From Spirochaeta thermophila DSM 6578 (GTDB taxonomy: Bacteria > Spirochaetota > Spirochaetia > Winmispirales > Winmispiraceae), in the NCBI RefSeq assembly GCF_000184345.1, contig NC_017583.1, positions 2,170,001-2,234,000 of the forward strand: a stretch of 64,000 nt of DNA, read 5' to 3'. Of the stretch, positions 7,120 to 16,240 are shown piece by piece; position 1 is the stretch's first letter; each line of letters opens with the position of its first letter. The notes below the pieces were generated by a model that did not search any database, was not told the DNA's origin, and was given only the letters and a program-made list of their open reading frames with translations. The position numbers and the translations under genes are program-made.

Positions 7120-7827
7120 TCAGTCCTCCTCGGAGATGAGGAGCGTCTTGGGATCGAGCACCAGATGGAGATCGGTATCCCCCAGTCTGTCCCTGTCCTT
7201 CACCAGGTGGAGGGTCACTCCGTCCTTTCCGGGGAGGAGGAGAAGGACCACATCCAGCATGTCCTTCACCGGATCCAGGAGCTTCGGGAAACTCCCCTCG
7301 TCCACTTCCGGGGCCGCCTCGCCGGTGGAGGCGGAGAACCAGAACGAGATCCCCAGGTCCTCGGCGACCTCTTTGAAAAGGGCGAACTCATGGGGATCGA
7401 CCGTGGTGAACTCATAACCATCCACGATCACCTGATCCACGTCGAAGGCCCCACCCTCCTTGAGGGCCCTGAGGGTAGCCACCACGTGGGAGGTCTTCGC
7501 CCCCTCCTTGTGAAAGTTGAGGATCACGCGGTTTCGGATGATCTCCTCGTGCACATCCATGGCATTCTCGAGGTTCCGCTTCCTCGCGATCTCCTTGAAG
7601 ATGTCCTCGTACCAGTCGATGAGGTGATGGACGTTGGGGGCGTAGGAGATGTGGATCACGTGTTTGCCTTGGAAGAGCTTGTCCGTCGCGACATGGACGA
7701 GACAGGCCGTCTTTCCTATCCCCTTCTTGCCGGTGAGGACTCCTATCTCTCCGGGCTTGAGCCCGCCATGGAGGGAACGTTCGAGGATACGGAGCGGACT
7801 CCTCTTGATCAGCTCTGTCTTTACCAT
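7120..7827 (-). CDS. KaiC/RecA-like single-domain ATPase of unknown role
   Basis: A protein of 235 aa. LTGKKGIGKTA (residues 31-41) is a Walker A loop in a KaiC/RadA-like fold, and DQVIVDGYEF is the probable Walker B strand. There is no zinc finger, no second KaiC domain and no Lon-like part, so it is not RadA or a full KaiC. The start at 7827 has a strong GAGGAGG site; longer in-frame ORFs run back into fusA. It lies 14 bases after the EF-G stop on the same strand, so it is almost certainly cotranscribed with it. A link to translation or GTP/ATP state sensing is possible but only inferred from that position. Confidence 0.65.
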   Translation of the reverse strand: MVKTELIKRSPLRILERSLHGGLKPGEIGVLTGKKGIGKTACLVHVATDKLFQGKHVIHISYAPNVHHLIDWYEDIFKEIARKRNLENAMDVHEEIIRNRVILNFHKEGAKTSHVVATLRALKEGGAFDVDQVIVDGYEFTTVDPHEFALFKEVAEDLGISFWFSASTGEAAPEVDEGSFPKLLDPVKDMLDVVLLLLPGKDGVTLHLVKDRDRLGDTDLHLVLDPKTLLISEED

Positions 7828-7841
7828 ACGAAGGCCTCCTC

Positions 7842-9938
7842 TTACCCTTCCACCTTTGCTTTTTTCTGGAACTTCTGTTTCAGTTCCTCGGCGATATTCA
7901 CGGGAACCTTCGCGTACCGGGCGAACTCCATGCTGAACTCCGCCTTCCCTTGGGTGAGGGACCTGAGCACCGTCGAGTAGCCGAACATCTCGCTGAGCGG
8001 CACCTCCGCCTCCACCCGGCACATCATCCCGTCCTCTGTACTACTCAGTATAATACCTCGACGCTGGTTGATGCTAGCGAAGATGTTTCCCTGGAACTCG
8101 GTAGGCCCTTCCACGGTGACCTTCATGATGGGTTCGAGTATGACCGGGTCGGCCTTCTCGTACGCCTCTCTGAAGGCGCCGATCGCGGCGAGCTGGAACG
8201 CGATGTCGGAGGAGTCCACCGCATGGTACTGGCCGTCGTTGATGACCACCCTCACGCCCACCACCGGGAACCCGATGAGGCTCCCCTTCTCCATGGCCTT
8301 CTGGAACCCCTTGTCACAGGAGGGGATGTACTCGTTGGGGATCACCCCGCCTTTGATCTGATCCACGAACTCGTAGGTCTTCCCCTCTTCCAGGGGGATC
8401 GGTTCGATATATCCGGCCACCCGTCCGTACTGTCCGGATCCGCCCGTCTGCTTCTTGTGGAGATAGTCGAAGTCGGCCCGCTTCGTGATGGTCTCACGAT
8501 ATGCCACCTGGGGCATGCCGGTCTCCACGTCGGCCTTGTACTCGCGCCGCATCCGTTCGATATACACATCGAGGTGAAGCTCGCCCATCCCCTGGATGAT
8601 GGTCTCATTGGTCTCCGGATCGATGTACACCCTGAAGGTAGGGTCCTCCTTGGCGAAGCGGTTGAGCGCCTTGGCCACGGCGTCCTCGGACTTCTTGTCC
8701 TTGGGCTTTATGGCGAGCGAGATCACCGGTTCCGGGACATACATGGAGGTCATGGCGTAGTTGAGCGAAGGATCGCAGAAGGTGTCGCCCGAGACGCAGT
8801 CGATCCCGAAGAGGGCCACGATGTCCCCACAGCGGGCCTCGGAGATGTCCTCCATGTGGTTCGCGTGCATACGCACGAGCCGCCCGATCTTGAATTTCTT
8901 CCTGCTCCGGGTGTTCAAGAGCTCCATGCCCTTTTTCACCATGCCCTGGTAGATCCTGATGTAGGTGAGCTGACCGTACTGTCCGTCCTCGAGCTTGAAC
9001 GCATAGGCCACCGTGGGTGCATCGTCCACGGACTTGAGCTCCACCTCGGCCTCGTCGTTCGAGAGATCGAGCGCCACGTTCTTGATGTCGTAAGGCGAAG
9101 GGAGATACCGCACTACTCCGTCGAGGAGGGGCTGCACCCCCTTGTTCTTGTAGGCCGCCCCCATGAAGATGGGACAGAGCTTCAGCGAGAGGGTCCCCTT
9201 GCGGATCGCATCGTGAATGAGGTCTTCGGGGATGTCCTCGCCTTCCAGGATGGCCTCCGCGAGATCGTCGGAGTACATGGAGAGGGCGTCGAGCATCTCC
9301 TCCCGTTTTGCCTCCGCCTCGGCCACGAGTTCGCCGGGAATCTCGGCTTCTACCACGTGTTCACCGTTGGCGCCCTCGAAATAGAGGGCCTTCATGGTGA
9401 TGAGATCCACCACTCCCTTGTGCTGATCCTCGAGCCCGATGGGGATCTGGACCAGGACTGCATCGAGTCCCAGCTTCTCCTCTATCTGATCGCGCACCTT
9501 GTAGGGGTTGGCCCCCACGCGGTCGCACTTGTTGATGAAGGCGAGCCGGGGGACCCGGTAGCGCTTGAGCTGTCTGTCCACCGTGAGCGTCTGCGACTGC
9601 ACCCCGCCGACCGCACAGAGCACGAGCACGGCGCCGTCGAGCACCCTGAGCGCCCGTTCCACCTCGATGGTGAAATCCACGTGCCCCGGCGTATCGATGA
9701 TGTTGATCATGTGATCCTTCCAGGTCACATAGGTGGCCGCCGAGGTGATGGTGATACCCCGCTCCTTCTCGAGCTCCATGTAGTCCATGGTAGCGCCCGC
9801 CCCATCCTTCCCCTTCACCTCGTGGATCTGGTGGATGCGGTTGCAGTAGTAGAGGATCCGCTCGGTGAGAGTGGTCTTCCCCGAGTCGATGTGTGCGCTG
9901 ATCCCTATGTTGCGCATGTGTTTCTGGAAATCGTTCAT
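7842..9938 (-). CDS. fusA: Elongation factor G, mitochondrial EFG1/spirochaete spdEFG1 type
   Basis: A protein of 698 aa with all EF-G domains. The P loop is AHIDSGKTT (residues 15-23), with Ser where the classical EF-G loop has His, and it is followed by [19 protein letters not shown] and [14 protein letters not shown]. That wording is the hallmark of mitochondrial EFG1 and of the spirochaete/planctomycete spdEFG1, not of canonical FusA. The NKCD motif (INKCDRVG) and the C-terminal domain IV with GGSGQYGRV are present. It should catalyse ribosomal translocation; in Borrelia the paralogue spdEFG2 handles ribosome recycling. The ATG at 9938 follows AAGGAAGGAG; the open frame extends to 10019 without a start signal. 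The small ATPase gene lies downstream. Confidence 0.95.
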   Translation of the reverse strand: MNDFQKHMRNIGISAHIDSGKTTLTERILYYCNRIHQIHEVKGKDGAGATMDYMELEKERGITITSAATYVTWKDHMINIIDTPGHVDFTIEVERALRVLDGAVLVLCAVGGVQSQTLTVDRQLKRYRVPRLAFINKCDRVGANPYKVRDQIEEKLGLDAVLVQIPIGLEDQHKGVVDLITMKALYFEGANGEHVVEAEIPGELVAEAEAKREEMLDALSMYSDDLAEAILEGEDIPEDLIHDAIRKGTLSLKLCPIFMGAAYKNKGVQPLLDGVVRYLPSPYDIKNVALDLSNDEAEVELKSVDDAPTVAYAFKLEDGQYGQLTYIRIYQGMVKKGMELLNTRSRKKFKIGRLVRMHANHMEDISEARCGDIVALFGIDCVSGDTFCDPSLNYAMTSMYVPEPVISLAIKPKDKKSEDAVAKALNRFAKEDPTFRVYIDPETNETIIQGMGELHLDVYIERMRREYKADVETGMPQVAYRETITKRADFDYLHKKQTGGSGQYGRVAGYIEPIPLEEGKTYEFVDQIKGGVIPNEYIPSCDKGFQKAMEKGSLIGFPVVGVRVVINDGQYHAVDSSDIAFQLAAIGAFREAYEKADPVILEPIMKVTVEGPTEFQGNIFASINQRRGIILSSTEDGMMCRVEAEVPLSEMFGYSTVLRSLTQGKAEFSMEFARYAKVPVNIAEELKQKFQKKAKVEG

Positions 9939-10015
9939 AGCTCCTTCCTTCTCTCCTCCTGAGAGTTGTATGGCTCCATTGTCGAGGATTGATCCCCCAA
10001 TGATGTGCGTACTAC

Positions 10016-10044
10016 ACAATCGAAAAAAACGACGTGAGCGTCAA
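10016..10044 (-). promoter_or_regulatory. Probable fusA promoter
   Basis: On the minus strand TTGACG (10039-10044) and GATTGT (10016-10021) are separated by 17 bp. The -10 is only a partial match. The leader would be about 70 bases and ends in AAGGAAGGAG before the fusA ATG. Confidence 0.5.
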
Positions 10045-10115
10045 CCTTGTTATGAAATCACTGTCCGAGCCGCCTGAGGATAGAACATTTTCGGAAAAAG
10101 ATCAATCACCCCTCG

Positions 10116-10760
10116 CTACACCATCGCCGCATCCACCACCTTCTCCACGAGCGGTTCCACGATGGAGCAGGCTTCCTCCTTGGAAAGACCCTCCACCTTG
10201 ACGATGAAGAGGGCGCTGGTCGGATCCTCACCGAGGAAGGTCCCCAGGGAGACGATGTTCCCCCCGGCCCGGGCGATGGCGGAGGCGATGTCCGCGATCT
10301 CTCCCCGCCTCTCGGGGATGAGAAGGGTGAGCCGCACCCCTTTCTTCCTGGTACCGAAGAGTTCCACGAACCGCTTGAAGATGTCGCTCTCAGTGATGAT
10401 CCCCACGAGTTTCTCCCCCCGAACCACGGGGAGCCCTCCGATGTTGTTGTCCACCATGATCCGGGCCGCATCCTCGATGTAGGTGTCCTCCGTCACCGTG
10501 ATCACCGGCGTGCGCATCACCTCCTTGATCCTCACCTTCGAGAGGAGCTGCGCCATTTCGTAGACGTTGAGCGTGGTGGCGGGAGACGGTGAGGCGTAGA
10601 GCAGGTCCTTCTCCGAGACGATCCCCACCACTCTCCCCTTCTCGTCTATCACGGGAAGGCGATGGATCTTCTCCCTCCGCATCAGTTCCTGTGCATCGGA
10701 GAGCGTCGTCGCAGGAGTCACGGTCACGGGGTTGTGTGTCATCACCTGGGCTACTTTCAT
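10116..10760 (-). CDS. CBS-pair plus ACT domain protein (AcuB-like)
   Basis: A protein of 214 aa. Two CBS motifs occupy about residues 1-60 (MKVAQVMTHNPVTV) and 75-135 (IKEVMRTPVITVTEDTY), and an ACT domain the last 70 residues (KGVRLTLLIPERRGE). CBS pairs bind adenosine nucleotides or S-adenosyl compounds, and ACT domains often bind amino acids, so this is a cytoplasmic ligand sensor resembling AcuB. It lies directly downstream of the branched-chain amino acid transporter on the same strand but has its own promoter; sensing amino acids or acyl-CoA metabolism is a guess from that position. The start at 10760 has GAGGAGG upstream. Confidence 0.8.
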   Translation of the reverse strand: MKVAQVMTHNPVTVTPATTLSDAQELMRREKIHRLPVIDEKGRVVGIVSEKDLLYASPSPATTLNVYEMAQLLSKVRIKEVMRTPVITVTEDTYIEDAARIMVDNNIGGLPVVRGEKLVGIITESDIFKRFVELFGTRKKGVRLTLLIPERRGEIADIASAIARAGGNIVSLGTFLGEDPTSALFIVKVEGLSKEEACSIVEPLVEKVVDAAMV

Positions 10761-10778
10761 GCACCACCTCCTCTCTTC

Positions 10779-10808
10779 AGCATAGTACCCGAAGTCCGGA
10801 TCTGTCAA
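10779..10808 (-). promoter_or_regulatory. Promoter of the CBS-ACT gene
   Basis: On the minus strand the -35 is a perfect TTGACA (10803-10808), the spacer 18 bp, and the -10 TATGCT (10779-10784). A leader of about 15-20 bases contains GAGGAGG before the ATG at 10760. Confidence 0.75.
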
Positions 10809-10810
10809 AG

Positions 10811-11515
10811 CTAGCCGCCCAGGTAGGCGCGCTTCACCTCTTCGTTCTCGAGAAGCTCGGCCACCGTACCCGAGAGGATGATGTTCCCCGTCTCGAGTAC
10901 ATAGCCTCTATGGGCGATCTTGAGGGCCATGTGCGCGTTCTGCTCCACCAGGAGGATGGTGACACCCTCACGGTTGAGGTCCTGGATGATGGAGAAGATC
11001 TCCCGCACCAGGAGGGGGGCGAGACCCATCGAAGGCTCGTCCATCAGGAGGAGCCTCGGCCTCGACATGAGGGCCCTCCCCAGCGCGAGCATCTGCTGTT
11101 CCCCCCCGCTCAACGTCCCTGCGAGCTGTCGATACCGCTCCTTGAGCCTGGGGAACCGCTCGTAGACCTGCTCCATGTCCCTCCGAACGGCCTTCGCATC
11201 CTTGCGGGTATAGGCCCCCATGAGGAGGTTGTCCTCCACCGTGAGGTTGGCGAACACCCGCCTCCCTTCGGGGACCTGGGAGATACCGCGCTGCACGATC
11301 CCATGAGGGGAGAGGCCGACGAGGTCTTCTCCCATGAAGGTGATCCCCCCCCGGGAGACCGGCACGAGGCCGCAGATCGCATTGAGCGTGGTACTCTTCC
11401 CCGCTCCATTGGCACCGATGAGGGTCACGATCTCGCCCTCCCGGACCTCGAAGGAGATGCCGTGGAGGGCCTCGATGGCATCGTAGTTCACACGGAGCCC
11501 TTCTACCTTAAGCAA
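10811..11515 (-). CDS. livF: Branched-chain amino acid ABC transporter ATPase LivF
   Basis: A protein of 234 aa, the usual LivF length. Walker A is IGANGAGKST, the signature is LSGGEQQMLALGRALM, and Walker B is LLLMDEPSMGLAP. The PEGRRVFANLTVEDNL stretch is typical of LivF. It powers import of Leu/Ile/Val, or of a related amino acid or amide, together with LivG at the inner membrane. It is the last gene of the liv cluster and overlaps livG by 8 bases. Confidence 0.93.
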   Translation of the reverse strand: MLKVEGLRVNYDAIEALHGISFEVREGEIVTLIGANGAGKSTTLNAICGLVPVSRGGITFMGEDLVGLSPHGIVQRGISQVPEGRRVFANLTVEDNLLMGAYTRKDAKAVRRDMEQVYERFPRLKERYRQLAGTLSGGEQQMLALGRALMSRPRLLLMDEPSMGLAPLLVREIFSIIQDLNREGVTILLVEQNAHMALKIAHRGYVLETGNIILSGTVAELLENEEVKRAYLGG

Positions 11516-12302
11516 TCTCCACCTCCTCTCCGAGATACGCCTTTATCACCTCGGGGTTCCGACGGATGCTCTCGGGATCCCCTTCCGCGATGATCCTGCC
11601 GTAGTCCAGGACCACGATGCGCTCGCACACGTTCATCACCAGACTCATGTCGTGCTCGATGAGCAGGATCGTGAGGGAGAAGCGCTCCCTGATGAACCGG
11701 ATGAGGTCCATGAGGGCCCTGGTCTCCTTTGGATTCATCCCGGCGGCAGGCTCGTCGAGCAGGAGGAGCACGGGATGCGTTGCGAGAGCCCGCACGATCT
11801 CGAGCTTCCGCTGTTCGCCGTAGGGGAGGTTCTGGGCGAGTTCACGGGCCTTCCCTTCGATGCCGAAGATGGAAAGGAACTCCATGGCCTCATCCACGAG
11901 GGCCCGCTCACCGCGGTAGTACCGCCCGGTACGAAGGACCGCATCGAGGAGCGAGTAGGGAACCCTGTAGTGGTAGGCGATGAGGACGTTCTCGAGCACG
12001 CTCCTCCCTTTGAGGAGCCGGATGTTCTGGAACGTACGGGCGATACCCCTGCTCGTGATCTGATGGGGCTTGAGCTCGGTGATGTCCCTCGGCTCCTCGT
12101 CCCGCCTCCCCCTGAAGAGGATCCTCCCGGAGGTGGGCCGGTAGATGCCGGTGAGCATATTGAAGACCGTGGTCTTGCCCGCGCCGTTCGGGCCGATGAG
12201 GCCCACGAGCTCGCCCTCACCGAGGGTGAGGCGGAAGTGGTCCACGGCCCTGAGACCGCCGAACGAAATCGAAAGATCCCGTACCTCGAGTATGGACTTC
12301 AT
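11508..12302 (-). CDS. livG: Branched-chain amino acid ABC transporter ATPase LivG
   Basis: A protein of 264 aa. Walker A is IGPNGAGKTT, and the LivG-specific TSRGIARTFQNIRL and NLPYGEQRKLEIVRALATHP (signature) are followed by Walker B LLLLDEPAAGMNP. It forms the ATPase pair with LivF. Overlaps of 4 bases with livM and 8 bases with livF imply translational coupling within the operon. Confidence 0.93.
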   Translation of the reverse strand: MKSILEVRDLSISFGGLRAVDHFRLTLGEGELVGLIGPNGAGKTTVFNMLTGIYRPTSGRILFRGRRDEEPRDITELKPHQITSRGIARTFQNIRLLKGRSVLENVLIAYHYRVPYSLLDAVLRTGRYYRGERALVDEAMEFLSIFGIEGKARELAQNLPYGEQRKLEIVRALATHPVLLLLDEPAAGMNPKETRALMDLIRFIRERFSLTILLIEHDMSLVMNVCERIVVLDYGRIIAEGDPESIRRNPEVIKAYLGEEVEIA

Positions 12303-13294
12303 GTCGGATCTCCTTCCTCGGACGTACGCTTCCCGCCGGCCTTGCGGAAGAGAGACGAGATGGAGATCTCCCTCTCCCCGAAGAGGCCTTGAGGTCTGAA
12401 GAGCATCATCACGATGAGGATGAGCGGATAGATGACCATCCGGTAGTCCTTGAGGAATCTGAGGAACTCCTGGAGGGAGGTGAGAAGGAAGCCCGCCACC
12501 ACGGTGCCCGTGATGCTCCCCATGCCGCCGAAGACCACGATGATGAGTATCTCCACGGATTTGAGGAAGGTGAACGTCTGGGGGGTGAGGTAACCGAAGA
12601 AGGGGGCATACAACCCTCCCCCCAAGCCCGCGATGAAGGCCGAGAGGGTGAACGAGAACATCTTGTACCCGAAGACATCGATACCCATGGTGTGGGCAGC
12701 GATCTCGTCGTCACGTATTGCGATGAGGGCCCTGCCGTAGGAAGAACGCACCACGGTGTACATGAGTGCGATCACGAGGAACATGAAGACGAGCACCACA
12801 TCCATGGCCACGATCTGCTTGAGCATCCTCCCCTCGGCGAAAGGCGGCACCCCTTTGAGCCCCGCCGCCCCACCCGTGAGGGAAGGGAGGTTGATGATGA
12901 TCACACGGATCACCTCACCGAAGGCGAGGGTTACGATGGCGAGATAGTCGCCCCTGAGCCGGAACGTGGGGAACCCGATGAGCATCCCCACCACGGCGGC
13001 GAGGAGTCCTCCCGAGATCACGCCGAGCACAGGGGGGAATCCCAGGAGCATCATGGTGAGGGCGCTCGTGTAGGCCCCTACCGCCATGAATCCCGCATGG
13101 CCGATGGCCAGCTGCCCGGTGAACCCGGTGATGAGGTTGAGCCCGAGCGCCACGATCACATTGATCCCGGAGAGGGTGATCACCTGGGCCGTGTAGAGTG
13201 TGGTGAACCCCGACCGCACGAGGGCGGTGACTGCGGCAACCACGCCGATGGAGAGTCCCGCGAGCACGAGCCCGTCTCTGTATTCTTTTCTCAT
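12299..13294 (-). CDS. livM: Branched-chain amino acid ABC transporter permease LivM
   Basis: A protein of 331 aa with about eight to nine membrane segments. LNLITGFTGQLAIGHAGFMAVGAY and GDYLAIVTLAFGEVIRVI are LivM signatures. It forms the translocation channel with LivH. The gene starts 2 bases after the livH stop and overlaps livG by 4 bases. Confidence 0.93.
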   Translation of the reverse strand: MRKEYRDGLVLAGLSIGVVAAVTALVRSGFTTLYTAQVITLSGINVIVALGLNLITGFTGQLAIGHAGFMAVGAYTSALTMMLLGFPPVLGVISGGLLAAVVGMLIGFPTFRLRGDYLAIVTLAFGEVIRVIIINLPSLTGGAAGLKGVPPFAEGRMLKQIVAMDVVLVFMFLVIALMYTVVRSSYGRALIAIRDDEIAAHTMGIDVFGYKMFSFTLSAFIAGLGGGLYAPFFGYLTPQTFTFLKSVEILIIVVFGGMGSITGTVVAGFLLTSLQEFLRFLKDYRMVIYPLILIVMMLFRPQGLFGEREISISSLFRKAGGKRTSEEGDPT

Positions 13295-13296
13295 GG

Positions 13297-14196
13297 CTAC
13301 ACCTTCTCGCTGGTTTCTTTCCCGAAGAGTCCCGAGGGCTTCACGAGCAGGATGAGGATGAGGATACCGAAGGCGATCGCATCGGCGAGCTGCGAGTTGA
13401 TGAAGCCCTTTGTGTAGGTCTCAGCGAGCCCCATGATGAACCCTCCCACCATGGCGCCGGGGATGCTCCCGATACCACCCAGTACGGCCGCCACGAAGGC
13501 TTTGAGCCCGGGCATGATGCCCATGTACGGCTCGATGAGGGGATAGGCCGAGGCGAAGAGGATCCCCGCGGCCGCGGCGAGGGCCGACCCGAGGGCGAAG
13601 GTGAAGGAGATCACCCGGTTGACGTCGATCCCCATGAGGGCACTCGCGGGCTTGTCGTAGGAGACGGCCCGCATGGCCTTCCCCACCTTGGTGCGTTCCA
13701 CGATATAGGAGAGCACGAGCATGAGCACCACCGAGACCACGATGATGAGGAGCTGGATGTTGCTGATACCCACTCCCCCGTAACTGAGGAAGACCGAGGG
13801 GGGAGTCGGGAACTGCCTCGGATTGGGCCCGATGAAGGGGAGGACGCGGGCGAGGTTCTCGAGGAAGAGACTCACCCCGATCGCGGTGATGAGGGCGTTG
13901 ATACGGGGCGCGTTCCTCAGAGGCTTGTAGGCGAAGCGCTCGATGATCATACCGAGGATGGCGCTCCCGGGCATGGCCACCAGGAAGGCGAGCACCAGGC
14001 CGAGGGGGGTGGGACCGGTCGCCATGAGCACGAAGTAGGCCATGAACGTGCCGAGCATGAGGATATCGCCGTGGGCAAAGTTGATGAGTTTTATGATCCC
14101 GTAGATCATGGTGTAGCCGATGGCGATGAGGGCGTAGATCCCTCCCAGCGCGATCCCGTTGACGGTCTGTTGCAGGACTTCCCCCAGCAGGTTCAC
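13297..14196 (-). CDS. livH: Branched-chain amino acid ABC transporter permease LivH
   Basis: A protein of 299 aa, all membrane segments, with the LivH motifs NGIALGGIYALIAIGYTMIYG and KLINFAHGDILMLGTF. The start is GTG at 14196 with GAGGAG six bases upstream. It lies 71 bases after livK across a perfect palindromic hairpin, which should lower expression of the membrane and ATPase genes relative to the binding protein. Confidence 0.93.
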   Translation of the reverse strand: MNLLGEVLQQTVNGIALGGIYALIAIGYTMIYGIIKLINFAHGDILMLGTFMAYFVLMATGPTPLGLVLAFLVAMPGSAILGMIIERFAYKPLRNAPRINALITAIGVSLFLENLARVLPFIGPNPRQFPTPPSVFLSYGGVGISNIQLLIIVVSVVLMLVLSYIVERTKVGKAMRAVSYDKPASALMGIDVNRVISFTFALGSALAAAAGILFASAYPLIEPYMGIMPGLKAFVAAVLGGIGSIPGAMVGGFIMGLAETYTKGFINSQLADAIAFGILILILLVKPSGLFGKETSEKV

Positions 14197-14225
14197 AGCG
14201 GACTCCTCTCAATGATACACAGGAT

Positions 14226-14249
14226 AAAGGGGGGCTCGAGCCCCCCTTT
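14226..14249 (-). other. Perfect 24-bp palindrome between livK and livH (attenuator/processing hairpin)
   Basis: AAAGGGGGGCTC and its exact complement GAGCCCCCCTTT abut with no loop bases, giving a very stable stem. No T-run follows on the minus strand, so it is more likely a partial terminator or RNase barrier that protects livK mRNA than a full stop. Confidence 0.7.
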
Positions 14250-14267
14250 GATGATTTGTCACGAATC

Positions 14268-15401
14268 TCACGGGTTGACCGTGGCGGCGTACTTCACCAC
14301 GAGGTTTCCACCCTCTTCCGTGATGGCGTTCACCACCGCGGACTTCACCGGATTGCGGTTCTCGTCGAACCTGATGTACCCGGTGACGAACTTGCCTTCG
14401 ACCTGGGCGAGGGCGTCGCGGATCGCCTGGGGATCGGTGCTCCCCGCCTTCTTGAGGGCCTCGCCAAGGATTTCCATGGCATCGTAGCCCAGGGCCGCGA
14501 GGGCGCTCGGAGTCTTGCCGAACTTCTCGGAGTACTTCTTCACGAACTCCTGTACGTCCTTGTCGTCGGACTCGGGCGAGTAGTGGTTGGAGAAGTAGGA
14601 GTTGGCAACCTCGGGACCGGCCACGTCGGTGATCCCGTCCCAGCCGTCGGCACCCAGGAGCGGGATGTCCATCCCCTGGGCCCGAGCCTGCTTTGCGATG
14701 AGGGCCACGGTGTTGTAGTAGTCGGGCAGGAAGAGGACGTCGGGATCCTGCGCCTTTATCTTGGTGAGCTGGGCATTGAAGTCCTTGTCGCCGGTCTGGT
14801 AGGACTCGAAGGCCACCACCTCGCCGCCGAGGGCGGTGAAGGCGTCCTTGAAGTTGTTGGCGATGCCGGAGGAATAGTCGTTCGCCACGTCGAAGAGCAC
14901 CGCGGCCTTGCGGGCGCCGAGGTTCTCATAGGCGAACTTCGCCACCACGGTCCCCTGGAACGAGTCGATGAAGCAGGCCCGGAAGATGTAGTCGCCTGCG
15001 AGCGTCACCTGGTCGTTGGTGGCGGTGGGGGTGATGAGGGGCACCTGGTCGGACTGGGCGGAGTCGACCACTGCGAGCGTGCAGTTCGAGGTGAGGGGCC
15101 CTACGATGGCAGCCACGTTGTCCTGGGTGACGAGCTTGAGATAAGCCGCCTTGGTCTTCTCGGGATTACCCTCGTCGTCCTCCACGATGACCTCGATGGG
15201 CACACCGTTCACGCCGCCTGCGGCATTGATCTCCTCCGCCGCGAGCTTGATGGCGTTGGTGGTGTCCACGCCGTAGGTGGAGAGGGTGCCGCTCGTGGGC
15301 ATGATCACGCCGACCTTGATGGTCTTTTCTCCACCACCCTGCGCGAACACGAACGTGGAGACCGTCAACACTACCAGCACAATGGAGAGCAGTCTCTTCA
15401 T
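14268..15401 (-). CDS. livK: Branched-chain amino acid ABC transporter binding protein LivK
   Basis: A protein of 377 aa with a signal peptide (MKRLLSIVLVVLTVSTFVFA, then QGGGE) and no lipobox. The body is a periplasmic-binding type I fold: IKVGVIMPTSGTLSTYGV, AAEEINAAGGVNG and GPLTSNCTLAVVDSAQSDQVPLI are typical LivJ/LivK segments. It should capture branched-chain amino acids or a related amide in the periplasm. The start at 15401 is set by an AGGAGGAGG site; an in-frame extension to 15434 lacks one. It is the first gene of livKHMGF; no strong promoter could be picked out in the AT-rich upstream DNA. Confidence 0.92.
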   Translation of the reverse strand: MKRLLSIVLVVLTVSTFVFAQGGGEKTIKVGVIMPTSGTLSTYGVDTTNAIKLAAEEINAAGGVNGVPIEVIVEDDEGNPEKTKAAYLKLVTQDNVAAIVGPLTSNCTLAVVDSAQSDQVPLITPTATNDQVTLAGDYIFRACFIDSFQGTVVAKFAYENLGARKAAVLFDVANDYSSGIANNFKDAFTALGGEVVAFESYQTGDKDFNAQLTKIKAQDPDVLFLPDYYNTVALIAKQARAQGMDIPLLGADGWDGITDVAGPEVANSYFSNHYSPESDDKDVQEFVKKYSEKFGKTPSALAALGYDAMEILGEALKKAGSTDPQAIRDALAQVEGKFVTGYIRFDENRNPVKSAVVNAITEEGGNLVVKYAATVNP

Positions 15402-15703
15402 GCGTCTTACCTCCTCCTGAGTTTGGGGTGACATTAGATTACACCCATTTTCTTTTTGTGTCTATATGGAGAATAAAGAAAAGCAGCCGAGGCTTGATAT
15501 ATCAGCATACCCCCATTTTAGCAGTAGAATATGCAGAAATTTTCAATCTTTTTTGCTCATATGCCATTTCTGTAGATCAAAAAGCGCCAAAACACGACAA
15601 AAACCACTCCAATAAACCCCTCCCTCCTCCTTTCGGGTCCGCTTTCCCGTTCGTGTCTCGAGGATACCTTGCCTTTTTTCCGAAAACAAGTAGAGTATTG
15701 TCC
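15402..15703. other. AT-rich intergenic region between divergent livK and phosphoribosyltransferase genes (302 bp)
   Basis: No gene is supported here; an in-frame extension of the phosphoribosyltransferase to 15428 has poor codon use and no start signal. The stretch is much richer in A and T than its surroundings, and it should hold the livK promoter (only weak candidates seen) and the phosphoribosyltransferase promoter at 15669-15696. Confidence 0.6.
15669..15696 (+). promoter_or_regulatory. Promoter of the phosphoribosyltransferase gene (leaderless type)
   Basis: TTGCCT (15669-15674), 16-bp spacer, TAGAGT (15691-15696). The ATG at 15704 begins 13 bases after the first base of the -10, and there is no Shine-Dalgarno sequence. 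Confidence 0.6.
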
Positions 15704-16240
15704 ATGGAGAGTTCGGCATACTACTTCACCTATGAGGACATCCATCGGACCGTGGAACGCCTCGCCCGGCGTATACAGGAGTCCCGGTTCGATCCCGATG
15801 TCATCGTCGCCATAGGAACGGGAGGGTTCATACCCGCCCGCATCCTCCGCACATACATCGAGAAACCCATCCTCACCGTGGGTATCGCCTACTACGACGT
15901 GAACAACAGACCCATGGAGGTGCCTCAGAAGATCCAGTGGATCGACGAGGTGGAGAAAAAGCTCAAGGGCAGACGCATCCTCCTCGTGGACGAGGTGGAC
16001 GACACACGCTCCACCCTCGCCTACTGCCTCTCGGAGCTCCTCCGCAACGAGCCCGCGGCCATCTCCGTGATGGTGCTCCACAACAAACGGAAGCCCAAGA
16101 AGGCGGAGTTTCCCCCCGGTATATCACAGGTGTTCGTGGGAGAGGATCTCGAGGACTACTGGGTCTATTACCCCTGGGACGCCCTCGACATAGAGGAACA
16201 CTACAGGAAGGCGAGGGCTCAGCGCTCCCCTGGAGCGTAG
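15704..16240 (+). CDS. Purine (hypoxanthine/xanthine/guanine-type) phosphoribosyltransferase
   Basis: A protein of 178 aa, a type I phosphoribosyltransferase. The PRPP loop is ILLVDEVDDTRST, the wording seen in yeast Hpt1 and archaeal/bacterial xanthine-guanine enzymes rather than in pyrimidine ones. IVAIGTGGFIPARIL is the N-terminal signature. It should convert a free purine base and PRPP to the nucleotide in the cytoplasm. Its 3' end overlaps the last gene of the BMP-type transporter operon by 22 bases, and the two together suggest purine uptake and salvage. The exact base cannot be read from the sequence. The start follows the leaderless promoter upstream. Confidence 0.82.
   Translation: MESSAYYFTYEDIHRTVERLARRIQESRFDPDVIVAIGTGGFIPARILRTYIEKPILTVGIAYYDVNNRPMEVPQKIQWIDEVEKKLKGRRILLVDEVDDTRSTLAYCLSELLRNEPAAISVMVLHNKRKPKKAEFPPGISQVFVGEDLEDYWVYYPWDALDIEEHYRKARAQRSPGA

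Noticed and set aside
7950-9962. A plus-strand open frame of 670 codons opposite fusA
   Set aside because: It is a shadow of the EF-G gene: the minus-strand protein matches EF-G from end to end and has the ribosome-binding site, while the plus frame shows no motif and a His/Leu/Gly-rich composition typical of complement reading.
15428-15703. N-terminal extension of the phosphoribosyltransferase
   Set aside because: The extension is AT-rich with poor codon use, has no start signal, and contains the promoter boxes at 15669-15696.
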